This document shows positions 1 through 7,869 of a stretch of DNA of 39,186 nt, one piece after another; within the stretch, counting starts at the first letter, position 1; each line of letters begins with the position of its first letter. Where the stretch lies: positions 1 to 39,186 of the forward strand of contig JAIEMG010000056.1 in the NCBI GenBank assembly GCA_019752375.1. Reading direction: 5' to 3'. A model generated the notes under the pieces. It was not told where the DNA came from. It did not search any database and worked only from the letters and a program-made list of their open reading frames with translations. The stretch is from Gemmataceae bacterium (GTDB lineage Bacteria; Planctomycetota; Planctomycetia; Gemmatales; Gemmataceae). Both the position numbers and the translations under genes were made by a program.

Positions 1-2
1 CG

Positions 3-61
3 CGTTCGCCCGACGCGCAAGCGAGGGATGAATTGTACCTCGCTTGCGCGTCGGGCGAACG
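3..61. repeat. Family A palindrome, copy 1
   Basis: A 24-bp perfect inverted repeat (arms 3-26 and 38-61) with an 11-base loop. The core CGACGCGCAAGCGA is shared with palindromes at 2543-2597 and 13881-13940, so this is one member of a dispersed family. It lies just upstream of the radical SAM gene and has no T-run, so Rho-independent termination is not obvious. Confidence 0.85.
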
Positions 62-107
62 AATGGCCATTGCGGATCGCCTTAGAAGTCCAAGAAAGGG
101 TCCCCTC

Positions 108-1913
108 ATGGAACTACCGAGTCGTCCGAAGAACGATCGGTACACTCGCCCCGGCCAGTACTCCGAAATCGAGCGCCGCCTTCGCGATAACCCCGCCACC
201 CGCGACATCCCTGCCCTGGTCGCGTACGCCTTCGACTATCGCACCCGGCTGGGGCCCTTTCTCTTTGCCGACATGCGCTTGCTCATCGCCGGTCCGCGCG
301 CCGTGGGCGCGGCCCTGCGTTCCGCCGGCTTCGAGCGCACGCGCATCGTGCTGCGCCAGTGGAACCCGAACATGAAGCCCAGCGAGGCGCGCATCGACGG
401 CGAGATTCCGCAGCTGCTGTTCGTCAGCTCCATGCAGATCCACAGCGCCTGTGCTTACGAAATGATTGCCGACGCTCATCGCCTGGGTGAAGAACGGCCG
501 CTCATCCTTGCCGGCGGCCCCAAGGCCATCTACGAGCCCTACGACTTCTTCCACTGCGCCGGTCCCAACCACCAGTACAGCGCCGACGTGGCAGTCACCG
601 GCGAGGAATACGTCTTCCTCGAGCTGCTCGACCGCATCATGGAGTCGCGGGCCGGCAACGAGCACCTGCGCAAGACGTTTCACCGTCTGCGCCGTTCCGG
701 CCTGCTGGACGACATTCCCGGCCTGGTCTTCAAGGAAGGCGACGACAAGGAGCCGGCCCGGCGCCTGATCAACACCGGCATGCAGCGGCTGGTGCAGGAC
801 CTCGACGAGCTGCCGCACCCGGTCGCGAGTCTCGACATCCTGGAACCGCCGCACCGCCGCGCGACGCTGACGCGCCAGGCCATCCCGGTCCAGAAGCTGC
901 ACCGCTACGCGGGTATGATCGCGGTGGTGACGACGCACGGCTGCAAGTTCCATTGCTCCTACTGTCCGATCCCGGCCTACAACCAGTTCACGTTTCGCAC
1001 CAAGAGCCCCGATCGGCTGCGCGACGAGCTGGCTGAGATGGCCGAGCGAACCGGAATCAACGCCTTCTTCGGGACCGACGACAACTTCTTCAACAACCGC
1101 GAAACGGTGGAGGACGTCTTCACCGGCATGGCGAAGGGCAAGGTCCACGGTAAGCCGTTCCGCGATTCCATCTTCTTCGGCACCGAGGCGACCGAGTTCG
1201 ACGTCTACAAGAACCAGGACCTGCTGCCCTTGTGCCGGGACGGCGGCCTGCGCGCCATCTGGTTCGGCATCGAGGACATGACCGCCGAGCTGGTCAAGAA
1301 GGGCCAGAGCCCCGAGAAGACGAAGACGCTTTTTGAGGTCCTGAATCGGCAAGGCATCTGTCCGATGTCGATGATGATGCACCACGACGGCCAGCCGCTG
1401 GCGTCGCGCGGCAACCTCTACGGCCTGCTCAACCAGGTGAACTTCCTGCGCAAGAGCGGCTCGGTCAGCGTGCAGGTGACCATCCTGACGCCGTCGGTCG
1501 GCAGCAAGGGCTTCGAGGAGCCTTTCGAGAAGGGCATGGTGATCGGATCGGCCAACGGCAAATCGGTCGAGGATTACCAGTACGACGGCAACCACTGCAT
1601 CGCGACCGACGATCCACAGCCGTGGAAGAAGCAGCTGAACATCTACCTCGGCTACGCCAGCTTCTACAACCCGCTGAACTTCGTCCGCGCCATCGCCAAC
1701 TGGAAAGACCCGGTCTGGACCTATCGGGTGATGTACCAGGCCTACGGCATGGTCGGCCTGGTGCGCTCGTTCACCCAGGGCTTCGGCTGGCTGTGGAACC
1801 TGTACCGCGGTCCGGTGGAGAAGATGCAGGAACTGCCACGGCGCCGGTTGCTGATGGTCCCGCCGCCGGTGACGCCTGCGCTGGTGAGGGAGCTGCAGTC
1901 CCAATCGGCGTGA
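108..1913 (+). CDS. B12-binding-type radical SAM protein
   Basis: A 601-residue protein with the radical SAM cluster motif C279-x3-C283-x2-C286 (CKFHCSYC), which in this superfamily holds the [4Fe-4S] cluster that cleaves S-adenosylmethionine. The ~270 residues before it look like the Rossmann-type cobalamin-binding module found in many two-domain radical SAM enzymes, but no DxHxxG cobalamin-ligand motif is visible, so actual B12 binding is uncertain. After the motif, stretches such as FFGTDDNFFNNR and IWFGIEDMTAEL fit the TIM-barrel core. The ATG at 108 is preferred over an in-frame start at 33 because AAGAAAGGG precedes it and because 33 lies inside a palindromic repeat. The substrate cannot be told from sequence; neighbours give no pathway clue. 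Confidence 0.85.
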   Translation: MELPSRPKNDRYTRPGQYSEIERRLRDNPATRDIPALVAYAFDYRTRLGPFLFADMRLLIAGPRAVGAALRSAGFERTRIVLRQWNPNMKPSEARIDGEIPQLLFVSSMQIHSACAYEMIADAHRLGEERPLILAGGPKAIYEPYDFFHCAGPNHQYSADVAVTGEEYVFLELLDRIMESRAGNEHLRKTFHRLRRSGLLDDIPGLVFKEGDDKEPARRLINTGMQRLVQDLDELPHPVASLDILEPPHRRATLTRQAIPVQKLHRYAGMIAVVTTHGCKFHCSYCPIPAYNQFTFRTKSPDRLRDELAEMAERTGINAFFGTDDNFFNNRETVEDVFTGMAKGKVHGKPFRDSIFFGTEATEFDVYKNQDLLPLCRDGGLRAIWFGIEDMTAELVKKGQSPEKTKTLFEVLNRQGICPMSMMMHHDGQPLASRGNLYGLLNQVNFLRKSGSVSVQVTILTPSVGSKGFEEPFEKGMVIGSANGKSVEDYQYDGNHCIATDDPQPWKKQLNIYLGYASFYNPLNFVRAIANWKDPVWTYRVMYQAYGMVGLVRSFTQGFGWLWNLYRGPVEKMQELPRRRLLMVPPPVTPALVRELQSQSA

Positions 1914-1953
1914 TGTTCGCGCCGCAAGCGTATGGCTGCTGGCGCGGCAGACG

Positions 1954-1996
1954 GCGCGGCTCCCTTCGGGCCCTTCTGGCAACGGCGCCTGACTCC
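1954..1996. repeat. Family E palindrome, degenerate half copy
   Basis: A stretch between the radical SAM stop and the next gene that closely matches the inner part and right arm of the long palindrome at 24254-24346 (CTTCGGGCC...GGCAACGG...GCCTGACTCC). The left arm is not recognisable, so this looks like a decayed copy. Confidence 0.6.
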
Positions 1997-2023
1997 GCTG
2001 GAACACCTAACCGAGAGAGCCCC

Positions 2024-2206
2024 ATGAACAAGTTCCTGGCAACGCTGCCAACCAATTTGAGCCGCATCCTCTTTGGCGTCTGGCTGATCGGCATGGCCTT
2101 GAGCGACAAGGAGCATTCGCCGCTGAAACTGAACTTCACGGGCGTGAATGTCATCCTCGGCTTGGTGCTGGTCGTGGCCGGTATCCTCTACATCCTGCGC
2201 AAGTAA
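2024..2206 (+). CDS. Small two-helix membrane protein
   Basis: A 60-residue protein with two hydrophobic segments (about residues 13-26 and 42-57) separated by a short charged loop (SDKEHSPLK). It is first in a run of three tiny membrane proteins with very short gaps. It resembles the third member (2376-2531): both begin MxxxxxxLPxNL or MKLPSNL, carry an xWLIxxG segment, have a LKLxF turn, and end in a VAGIL or AAGIL helix. This suggests duplication. I do not recognise a named family and no function can be assigned. Confidence 0.7.
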   Translation: MNKFLATLPTNLSRILFGVWLIGMALSDKEHSPLKLNFTGVNVILGLVLVVAGILYILRK

Positions 2207-2217
2207 GGAGCCGAGCC

Positions 2218-2352
2218 ATGAACTGGAGCGCGAACCTGATCTCCGGAATCATCCTGATTGTCGTCGGCGTCCTGCAGATCCTGAACCTCGTGGTTTTCCC
2301 CCTCTGGCTGATCCTGATCTGTGTCGGCATCATGTACATCACCGAGCGCTGA
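2218..2352 (+). CDS. Very small membrane protein (44 aa)
   Basis: A 44-codon reading frame starting ATG AAC TGG and ending in TGA, directly after the previous gene. The Shine-Dalgarno AAGGAG overlaps the end of the upstream gene, 7 bases before the ATG, which argues it is translated. The product is almost entirely two hydrophobic stretches (ISGIILIVVGVLQILNLVV and LWLILICVGIMYI) with a short ITER tail. It is the middle member of three consecutive small membrane protein genes. No family was recognised. Confidence 0.65.
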   Translation: MNWSANLISGIILIVVGVLQILNLVVFPLWLILICVGIMYITER

Positions 2353-2375
2353 GCCCCTTTACGTATAAGGAAATC

Positions 2376-2531
2376 ATGAAACTCCCCAGCAATCTTGGCA
2401 TGCTCTTGCTCGGCATCTGGCTGATCCTGACGGGAGCAATGGTGCTCCTGAAGCTCAGCTTCTCCGGCGCCGCTGAAGTGATGGCGATCCTGGCCATCGC
2501 CGCCGGCATCCTGATCCTCATCGGTCGTTGA
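2376..2531 (+). CDS. Small two-helix membrane protein, paralogue of 2024-2206
   Basis: A 51-residue protein with two hydrophobic helices (about 8-24 and 33-50) around a LKLSFSG turn. AAGGAAAT precedes the ATG. It resembles the 60-residue protein two genes upstream and presumably arose by tandem duplication. It is followed at once by a long perfect palindrome that may end the operon. Function unknown. Confidence 0.7.
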   Translation: MKLPSNLGMLLLGIWLILTGAMVLLKLSFSGAAEVMAILAIAAGILILIGR

Positions 2532-2542
2532 TCGCAGGCTTG

Positions 2543-2597
2543 TTAGTCGGACGCGCAAGCGACGGATGCTTCATCCGTCGCTTGCGCGTCCGACTAA
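2543..2597. repeat. Family A palindrome, copy 2
   Basis: A 26-bp perfect inverted repeat (2543-2568 and 2572-2597) with a 3-base loop. It begins TTAGTCGGACGCGCAAGCGA and ends with the mirror CTAA. It lies 11 bases after the last small membrane protein gene. Same family as 3-61 and 13881-13940. Confidence 0.9.
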
Positions 2598-2733
2598 CCC
2601 AAACGGACACCCAGCCAATGACGTGCAGCTGGATTGCCCTGACGGAACAATCGCACTCGCGATATAAATGAAGAGGAAGCCCGGTCGCGGAACACCGGGA
2701 CGGCACGAACGGAGTTGCGCCCGTGGGTGCGCC

Positions 2734-4047
2734 ATGTCCGAAGAAGTCCTGCCCCCTGGCGAAAAGGTCAAGCAATTCCCGACGACGCCCGGCGTCTACC
2801 TGATGAAAGACGCCCAGGGGCGCGTGATCTACGTCGGCAAGGCAAAGAACCTGCGCAACCGCGCCGGACACTACTTCACCAAGGCCGCCGCCGAGGACCT
2901 GCGCACCGCCGACCTGGTCAAGCTCATCGTCGACGTCGATTTCCTGCCCGCACCGAGCGAAGTCGACGCCCTGCTGCTGGAAGCGCGCCTGGTCAAGGAC
3001 ATTCAGCCGCGCTTCAACGTCGAGCTGAAGGACAACAAGTCCTTCCCGTACCTTCAGATCCGCACGCGCGAGGAGTTCCCGCGGGTCGAGTTCACCCGCG
3101 TGCCGCGTCGCCGGGGCGTGAAGCTCTACGGGCCCTTCACCAGCGCCAAAAGCCTGCGCTATGCCATGCAGGTGCTCCAGCGCATCTTCCAGTTCCGCAC
3201 CTGTTCGCTGGACATCAAGAGCGACGATCCACGGTGGCGCTGGTTCCGGCCCTGCATCCTGCATTCGATCCGCCAATGTACCGCACCATGTAACTTCCGC
3301 GTCACGCGCGACGAGTATCGCAAGCAGATCCGGTCGCTGCGCCTGGTGCTCGAAGGGAAGAAGGAGAAGCTGCTCGCCGAGATGGAGCGGGAAATGCTGG
3401 CGGCCAGCACCGCGCTGCTGTTCGAGAAGGCTGCCCGGCTGCGCGACGACATCCAGGCACTGCAAAATCTCGGCCTGCGCGGCGACGTCGATCGGGACGT
3501 GCAGCCGGAAGTCTTCGCCATCGAGCCGCGCAAGGGCCTGGTCGGTTTGCGCAAAATCCTGGGCCTGCCGAAAACGCCGCGCACCATCGAGGGCATCGAC
3601 ATCGCCCACCTGCAAGGCAACGAAACCGTCGCATCGCTGGTGACGTTCATCGACGGCTTGCCGTTCAAGCCCGCCTATCGGCGCTATCGCATCAAGAGCG
3701 TGGAAGGCGTGGACGACTTCGCGTCGATCCGCGAGGTGGTGACGCGCCGTTTCCGCCGACTCAAGCGCGAGGAAGAAGTCTTCCCCGACATCCTGCTCAT
3801 TGATGGCGGCAAGGGCCAGCTGAATGCAGCGATCGACGCCTTTCGCATGCTCGCCATCGAGCCTCCCGTGCTGATCTCGCTCGCCAAGCGCGAGGAAGAA
3901 GTCTACCGCCCCGACGCCGACGAACCCTTACGTTTGAGCCGCCACGCCGCGGCCCTGCGCTTGCTGCAATACGTTCGCGACGAGGCCCACCGCTTTGCCC
4001 AGCACTACCATCATTTGTTGCGGCGGAAGAAGTTGCAGGAGGAATGA
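2734..4047 (+). CDS. uvrC: UvrC-type excinuclease subunit, short form without HhH tail
   Basis: A 437-residue homologue of UvrC, the nuclease that makes both incisions in bacterial nucleotide excision repair. Visible in order: an N-terminal GIY-YIG nuclease domain (PGVYLMKD...IYVGKAKNLRNR, ~residues 19-45); the cysteine set FRTC, RPC, RQC and APC, matching the four cysteines reported to hold a [4Fe-4S] cluster in UvrC; a UvrB-interacting UVR motif (LLFEKAARLRDDIQ); and the RNase H-like domain with GIDIAHLQG, LIDGGKGQL and RDEAHRFA, which keep the Asp/Asp/His residues. The usual ~600-residue enzyme ends in a double helix-hairpin-helix domain; this one stops just after HHLLRRKK, so that domain is missing. 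The start at 2734 is uncertain: an in-frame ATG at 2668 would add 22 basic residues. Confidence 0.9.
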   Translation: MSEEVLPPGEKVKQFPTTPGVYLMKDAQGRVIYVGKAKNLRNRAGHYFTKAAAEDLRTADLVKLIVDVDFLPAPSEVDALLLEARLVKDIQPRFNVELKDNKSFPYLQIRTREEFPRVEFTRVPRRRGVKLYGPFTSAKSLRYAMQVLQRIFQFRTCSLDIKSDDPRWRWFRPCILHSIRQCTAPCNFRVTRDEYRKQIRSLRLVLEGKKEKLLAEMEREMLAASTALLFEKAARLRDDIQALQNLGLRGDVDRDVQPEVFAIEPRKGLVGLRKILGLPKTPRTIEGIDIAHLQGNETVASLVTFIDGLPFKPAYRRYRIKSVEGVDDFASIREVVTRRFRRLKREEEVFPDILLIDGGKGQLNAAIDAFRMLAIEPPVLISLAKREEEVYRPDADEPLRLSRHAAALRLLQYVRDEAHRFAQHYHHLLRRKKLQEE

Positions 4048-4052
4048 GGCGG

Positions 4053-4118
4053 GCGGGGAGCCCCTGAGGCAACGGTACGCGACTGGACTGCTTCCTCAGG
4101 GGGCTTACGCCCCCCGCT
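4053..4118. terminator. Hairpin between convergent uvrC and DUF1508 genes
   Basis: An inverted repeat in the gap between two genes that end toward each other: GCGGGGAGCCCCTGAGG on the left and CCTCAGGGGGCTTACGCCCCCCGC on the right, imperfect in the outer part. The position suits a bidirectional terminator, although no T-run follows on either strand. Confidence 0.45.
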
Positions 4119-4130
4119 CGCCAGGAACAG

Positions 4131-4433
4131 TTACTTGGCCTTCGTCTGATCGTCGAGCTTCGCCTTGGCGGCTTCCTTCTTGACCATTTCGATCGCCTTG
4201 ACGGCGTCGTCCTTGGTCTTGTAGCCGCGCGGGGAGATGGCGATCTTCTCATCGCCGCTGACCAGGCGGAAGCGGAACTCCTCCGACTTGTCCTTGTACA
4301 ACTCGAACACGGTGGCTGTCTTGTCGTCCTTCTTGTCCTTCTTGTCCTGGCCCGGCGCCAGCGACAGGCCGGTCAGGCCAAGCAGAGCCACCAGGGACAC
4401 GCTGACCACGATCGTCTTCCAGGTCTTACGCAT
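4131..4433 (-). CDS. Secreted DUF1508 (YegP-like) domain protein
   Basis: A 100-residue protein with a typical signal peptide (MRKTWK then VVSVSLVALLGLTGLSLA), a short lysine/aspartate-rich linker, and one DUF1508 unit: FELYKDKSEEFRFRLVSGDEKIAISPRGYKTKDDAVKAI, shown here in two pieces as FELYKDKSEEFRFRL and GYKTKDDAVKAIEMVK. The family is usually cytosolic and found as one or two copies; its biochemical role is poorly known. A strong GGGAGGAAT precedes the ATG. The lipase gene lies upstream on the same strand with a 45-base gap, so the two may be co-transcribed. Confidence 0.8.
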   Translation of the reverse strand: MRKTWKTIVVSVSLVALLGLTGLSLAPGQDKKDKKDDKTATVFELYKDKSEEFRFRLVSGDEKIAISPRGYKTKDDAVKAIEMVKKEAAKAKLDDQTKAK

Positions 4434-4478
4434 GATCCATTCCTCCCAGGGGTGAGTGAAACGCTGGACGGTCGTCCG

Positions 4479-5357
4479 TCACGATTTGGAAAGCAGGCTC
4501 GCGACGAGGCTGCGGTAATTGGTCATGGCGTGGGCGTCCACGCGCTGCTTGAGTTGCTCCCAGATGCCGTCGATCATGGCCGGATCGAGTTTGCCCTCGA
4601 CGGCCTTGGCCGCCAGCTGCTTGAAGAAGTCGGCCGCGGTGCTGCTGGTGGCGCTGGCTGCCGCAATGGCGCCCAGCAGCATTTCCTTCTCGCAGTGGCC
4701 GTAGTGGTTGGCCAGCAGGCTCATCGTCGGCAGTTGCGGCACCGGGTCGGGGCTGTTCACATAGCGAAAGATCTTGCCCGTGTACTCCTTGTCGATGGCC
4801 TGGATGGCGTCGCGGTTGCCGATCATCGGTCCGCCGAAGGTGTAGATCTGGTGGATCGGGATGAACTTTCGGCGGAACAGCCAGGCCGCGAGCAGCGCCA
4901 GCGCGCCTCCCAGGCTATGGCCGGTCAGCCAGATGGGGCGGTCCTGCTTCTTGCGCTCGGCATCGACGGCTTCGAAGACCGGGTCCCAGATATCGGCGAT
5001 GGCAGTGACGAACCCCTGGTGAAACTTGGCGCCGACGCCGGCCGCGGCCAGGTCGGTGCCGAGCCGGCCTTCCGGAACGATGAGCAGATTGGCGGCATCA
5101 GTCAGCAGCCAGTCCTTGAGGCCTTCGATGGTCGTCGGCGCTTCCGTGCCGCGAAAGGCGACGACAATGTGATCGGCATTGGTCAGAACATATGCCTGCG
5201 TATTGCCGACGCTGAACAGGCGGGCCTCCATCCCCAACTCGTCGCGGAACTTCGCGGCGCCTTCCTCCTGGGGGAAATATGCCAGGTCCGCCGCGTGAGC
5301 CAACCAGCCGGCGTTGCGCGGGTCGCCCAGGGCGTCTTCGATCAGTTCGGGCGGCAT
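4479..5357 (-). CDS. Class 3 lipase-like alpha/beta hydrolase
   Basis: A 292-residue protein of the Lipase_3 family, which hydrolyses acylglycerol or related esters. The nucleophile elbow GHSLGG carries the catalytic serine; VVAFRGTE upstream is the conserved oxyanion-hole region of this family; the acid is probably the aspartate in NSPDPVPQLP, and the histidine may be in the NHYGH segment. No signal peptide is seen, so it is probably cytoplasmic or exported by another route. GGAGG lies 8 bases before the ATG. The DUF1508 gene follows on the same strand. The substrate is not predictable. Confidence 0.85.
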   Translation of the reverse strand: MPPELIEDALGDPRNAGWLAHAADLAYFPQEEGAAKFRDELGMEARLFSVGNTQAYVLTNADHIVVAFRGTEAPTTIEGLKDWLLTDAANLLIVPEGRLGTDLAAAGVGAKFHQGFVTAIADIWDPVFEAVDAERKKQDRPIWLTGHSLGGALALLAAWLFRRKFIPIHQIYTFGGPMIGNRDAIQAIDKEYTGKIFRYVNSPDPVPQLPTMSLLANHYGHCEKEMLLGAIAAASATSSTAADFFKQLAAKAVEGKLDPAMIDGIWEQLKQRVDAHAMTNYRSLVASLLSKS

Positions 5358-5403
5358 GAAGAGGTCCTCCGATCGGGGGCCTTTCCGCTGAATGCTCCCA
5401 CGC

Positions 5404-5489
5404 CTGTCGCCGCAGGCTTCAGCCGGCTTCAGCCTGCGGAAGTGGCGGCCATTTCGCAGGCTGAAGCCGGCTGAAGCCTGCGGCGACAG
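5404..5489. repeat. Family C palindrome (35-bp perfect arms)
   Basis: Arms 5404-5438 and 5455-5489 are perfect reverse complements, and each arm itself contains a near-duplicated CAGGCTTCAGCCGGCTTCAG pattern, giving a very stable cruciform or hairpin. It lies in the 282-base gap between the lipase start and the stop of the LRR gene, together with the MITE-like element at 5517-5639. Confidence 0.9.
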
Positions 5490-5516
5490 ACGGGACCAAT
5501 TCGTCGGACAGCCTTA

Positions 5517-5639
5517 GGAGCCGCGTAACAATAAGTCGAACAATTGCACGTAGGACGGATATCCAATCCGTCCAGAGAAAACCGGACGGATTGGAAATCC
5601 GTCCTACAGGAATTGCACAAGTGATTCTTGCGCGGATCC
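5517..5639 (-). mobile_element. Family B MITE-like element, copy 1
   Basis: A 123-bp element whose reverse complement matches 11850-11971 with five substitutions and one single-base difference by my reading. Ends are inverted (GGATCCGCG at one side, CGCGGCTCC at the other). The interior is a ~23-bp hairpin built on TAGGACGGATTTCCAATCC. It carries no ORF. It is flanked by TAA on both sides when read on the minus strand, and the first TAA is the stop codon of the LRR gene at 5640. The short size, terminal inverted repeats and AT-type flanks fit a MITE mobilised by a transposase elsewhere. Confidence 0.75.
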
Positions 5640-6302
5640 TTAATCCAGGTATTCGCGGCTTGTCTTCGCCTGCTTCCAGTCGCGCTTGGTTTTGCCCTTC
5701 ACCGGAGTTCCGGTCAGATCGATCTTCACGAGTGACTCCTTGTCGGCCAGGTGCTGGCGGAAGCCCTCGTCGGTAATCTTGGCGCGTGCCAGGCGCAACT
5801 CCCGCAGTTGCGGCAGCGTGGCCAGCAGTTCCAGGCCGCGATCGGTCACTTGCGTGTCGTTCAGGTCGAGTTCGCGCAGCTGCGTCATGCCGCGCAGGTT
5901 TTCCAGGGTCGCGTCGGTCACGTCCCCGTTCGCCATTTGCAGCACGACGACCGTGGGACGAGCCTGGAGCACCGAGTAATCGGTCTGGTCCCATCCGGTC
6001 AGCGTGAGGTGCAATTCGCCGTCGACCGTTTTCTCGCGCGGCCCCAGATCGACATGGTTCTGATAGTAATAGTTGATGCCATAAGGCGTTGCGATCACCA
6101 ATCCGGCCAACACGAACAACGCCAGGGGTGCAAGCGCCTTGCGGAAATGGCACAAGGCAAACACCAGCGCCAGCGGCGGCACGAGGATCAGGCCGACGCC
6201 CCAAGCCCAATGCACGCGAAACCCGCGCACGATCAACCATAGCTCGGCGATCGTAGCCAGGATAGCGCCGGCGACGAGGAGAAGAAGGCCGACTTGTTCC
6301 AT
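5640..6302 (-). CDS. Membrane protein with leucine-rich repeats
   Basis: About 220 residues. The N-terminal third has three hydrophobic segments (LLLLVAGAILATIAELWLIV, WGVGLILVPPLALVFALC and LAPLALFVLAGLVIA). The C-terminal part holds leucine-rich repeats of the planctomycete type, with units such as LRELDLNDTQVTDRGLELLA and LRELRLARAKITDEG. LRR arcs usually bind other proteins, here presumably on the outer face of the membrane. I chose the MEQVG start at 6302 because the hydrophobic segment follows directly; in-frame ATGs at 6314, 6317 and 6374 are possible. The TAA stop abuts the MITE-like element. It is divergent from the PilZ gene. Confidence 0.7.
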   Translation of the reverse strand: MEQVGLLLLVAGAILATIAELWLIVRGFRVHWAWGVGLILVPPLALVFALCHFRKALAPLALFVLAGLVIATPYGINYYYQNHVDLGPREKTVDGELHLTLTGWDQTDYSVLQARPTVVVLQMANGDVTDATLENLRGMTQLRELDLNDTQVTDRGLELLATLPQLRELRLARAKITDEGFRQHLADKESLVKIDLTGTPVKGKTKRDWKQAKTSREYLD

Positions 6303-6478
6303 GGCTGCCCGCTGCATCATGGCTGGATCGAAACAGGACGATTGATGTATAGAGGGGAGTGGAAGCGAAGGCAAGCGGCAAGTCGGCTACAGCGATCGAG
6401 AAGTTTTCATGTTCTCGCTCGTGTCGGTTTGCTTTAATGAATGACATCGCCGGACTCGCCCCGCGGAGGTCCTCTCCC

Positions 6479-6799
6479 ATGAGTCCCGATCCTGAACGCC
6501 GGACGCTGGCGCGCGAGGAGTGCGTGCTGGTCGCTGCTTGCCGGGAGTTCGAGGAGGAGGGCGGCTACTGGCCGGCCCTCGTCCAGGACATCAGTCCCCA
6601 GGGCGCCAGCCTTATCGTGAACCATGCCGTGGGAGTTGGCGACCGGCTGACGCTCAAGGTGCATCACGCCGACCGGCAGCAGCTGGTACGGCGCACGTTC
6701 GAGATCCGCCACGTGCTGGCGCATGGCGACTGCGCCTGGATCGTCGGCGGCGTGTTCGATCGCGAGCTGGCCGCGGAGGATTTTGACTCATTGCGTTGA
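6479..6799 (+). CDS. PilZ-like domain protein
   Basis: A 106-residue single-domain protein. The pattern ERRTLAREECVLVAACREF, then PALVQDISPQGASLIV, then VGDRLTLKVHH fits the PilZ beta-barrel, which in many bacteria binds cyclic di-GMP. The canonical RxxxR motif is only loosely represented (ERRTLAR), and the usual (D/N)xSxxG appears as DISPQG. Binding is therefore plausible but not certain. The start at 6479 is fixed by GGAGG at 6465-6469; in-frame ATGs at 6359 and 6437 are less likely. Confidence 0.65.
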   Translation: MSPDPERRTLAREECVLVAACREFEEEGGYWPALVQDISPQGASLIVNHAVGVGDRLTLKVHHADRQQLVRRTFEIRHVLAHGDCAWIVGGVFDRELAAEDFDSLR

Positions 6800-6946
6800 A
6801 TGTGCGGCCGGAGCGAATTGACTTATCCTCTTTCGCGTTGCACATTACAATCGCTGGACTGGGATTGCCTCCGGCGCACGACCTGTCAGAATGAAGCCGG
6901 AACACACGACCCCCTCGCCCGTTTGCTTTGCTGCCGAGAGCCGATC

Positions 6947-7813
6947 ATGGGCCTTTGGGATTTCTTGCGCGGCCTTTCCTCCTCGGATGCCGAGAAAGCG
7001 CCAAAACGGCCAAAGGCGAATCGTCGGCCCAAGCTGGCCGATCGGGAAGGCATCATCGGCGATGGGGAATCGGACCGCACATCGAACGACGGCAGCAGCG
7101 CCTCCTTGCTCGAACAGGGCGTCAAGCACGCGGCGGCGGGGCGCTACGACCTGGCCATTGCCTGCTATAACGACGTGCTGGAGTTCGAGGCCGACAATAC
7201 CGTGGCCTATTACAACCGCGGCTGGGCCTACGGCAAGAAGGGCGAATTCGACCAGGCCATCAGCAATTACACCAACGCTATTTCGCTCGATCCCAAGCTC
7301 GTCCAGGCCTATCTCAACCGCGGCTGGGCACACGCCAAGAAGGGCGATTACGCCGAAGCCATCGCCGACTACGACGAAGCCCTGCAACTCGATCGCCGGC
7401 TGGTCCAAGCTTATATCAATCGCGGCTGGGCCTATGCCAAGAAAGGCGACTACGAGAAGGCGCTGGCCAACTACAACGAGGCGATTCGCCTTGACCCGGA
7501 GAATGGCCAGGCCCACGCCAAGCGCGGCTGGGCGTTCGGCGAATCGGGCGAATTCAACCGTGCGCTGGGATGCTTCGACGAGGCCATCCGCCTCGATGCC
7601 GAGGATACGCTGGCCTTCGAGGGTCGGGGCTGGGTGCAGTATCAAAAGAAGAAGTACGGCGAAGCGCTCAAGGACCTGAACGAGGCGGTCCGCCTCGAAC
7701 CGGAGAACCCGGAGTTGTACCGCCGCCGGGCACGCGTCTACCGCGCGATGGGGAACGCCAAGCAAGCCGAAGCGGACGAGAAACGGGTCGAGATCACGGG
7801 CGGCCAGGCGTAA
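6947..7813 (+). CDS. TPR-repeat protein
   Basis: A 288-residue protein. After a short N-terminal MGLWDFLRGL segment and a basic, low-complexity linker (~residues 15-45) come about seven 34-residue tetratricopeptide repeats. The first begins near LLEQGVKHAAAGRYDLAI; the middle ones are nearly identical (NRGWAYAKKGDYEKALANY, NRGWAHAKKGDYAEAIADY), which points to recent internal duplication. TPR solenoids act as protein-binding scaffolds; no catalytic domain is present. The ATG at 6947 is chosen because the upstream reading frame has no repeat content. It converges on the FHA gene across a palindromic hairpin. Confidence 0.85.
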   Translation: MGLWDFLRGLSSSDAEKAPKRPKANRRPKLADREGIIGDGESDRTSNDGSSASLLEQGVKHAAAGRYDLAIACYNDVLEFEADNTVAYYNRGWAYGKKGEFDQAISNYTNAISLDPKLVQAYLNRGWAHAKKGDYAEAIADYDEALQLDRRLVQAYINRGWAYAKKGDYEKALANYNEAIRLDPENGQAHAKRGWAFGESGEFNRALGCFDEAIRLDAEDTLAFEGRGWVQYQKKKYGEALKDLNEAVRLEPENPELYRRRARVYRAMGNAKQAEADEKRVEITGGQA

Positions 7814-7815
7814 AT

Positions 7816-7865
7816 AAGCCGTCAGCGGCTTCGCGGGAAGGTTCCCACGAAGCCGCCGACGGCTT
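7816..7865. terminator. Hairpin between convergent TPR and FHA genes
   Basis: Arms 7816-7839 and 7842-7865 pair at 22 of 24 positions with a 2-base loop. It fills the gap between two convergent stop codons (7813 and 7870), so a bidirectional terminator is likely. Confidence 0.6.
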
Positions 7866-7869
7866 TGGT

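Noticed and set aside
114..2006. A 630-codon open frame on the minus strand
   Set aside because: Antisense shadow of the radical SAM gene; composition rich in R, H and V with no motifs.
6818..6851. TTGACT...TACAAT upstream of the TPR gene as a promoter
   Set aside because: The spacer is 22 bases, too long for a normal sigma-70 promoter.
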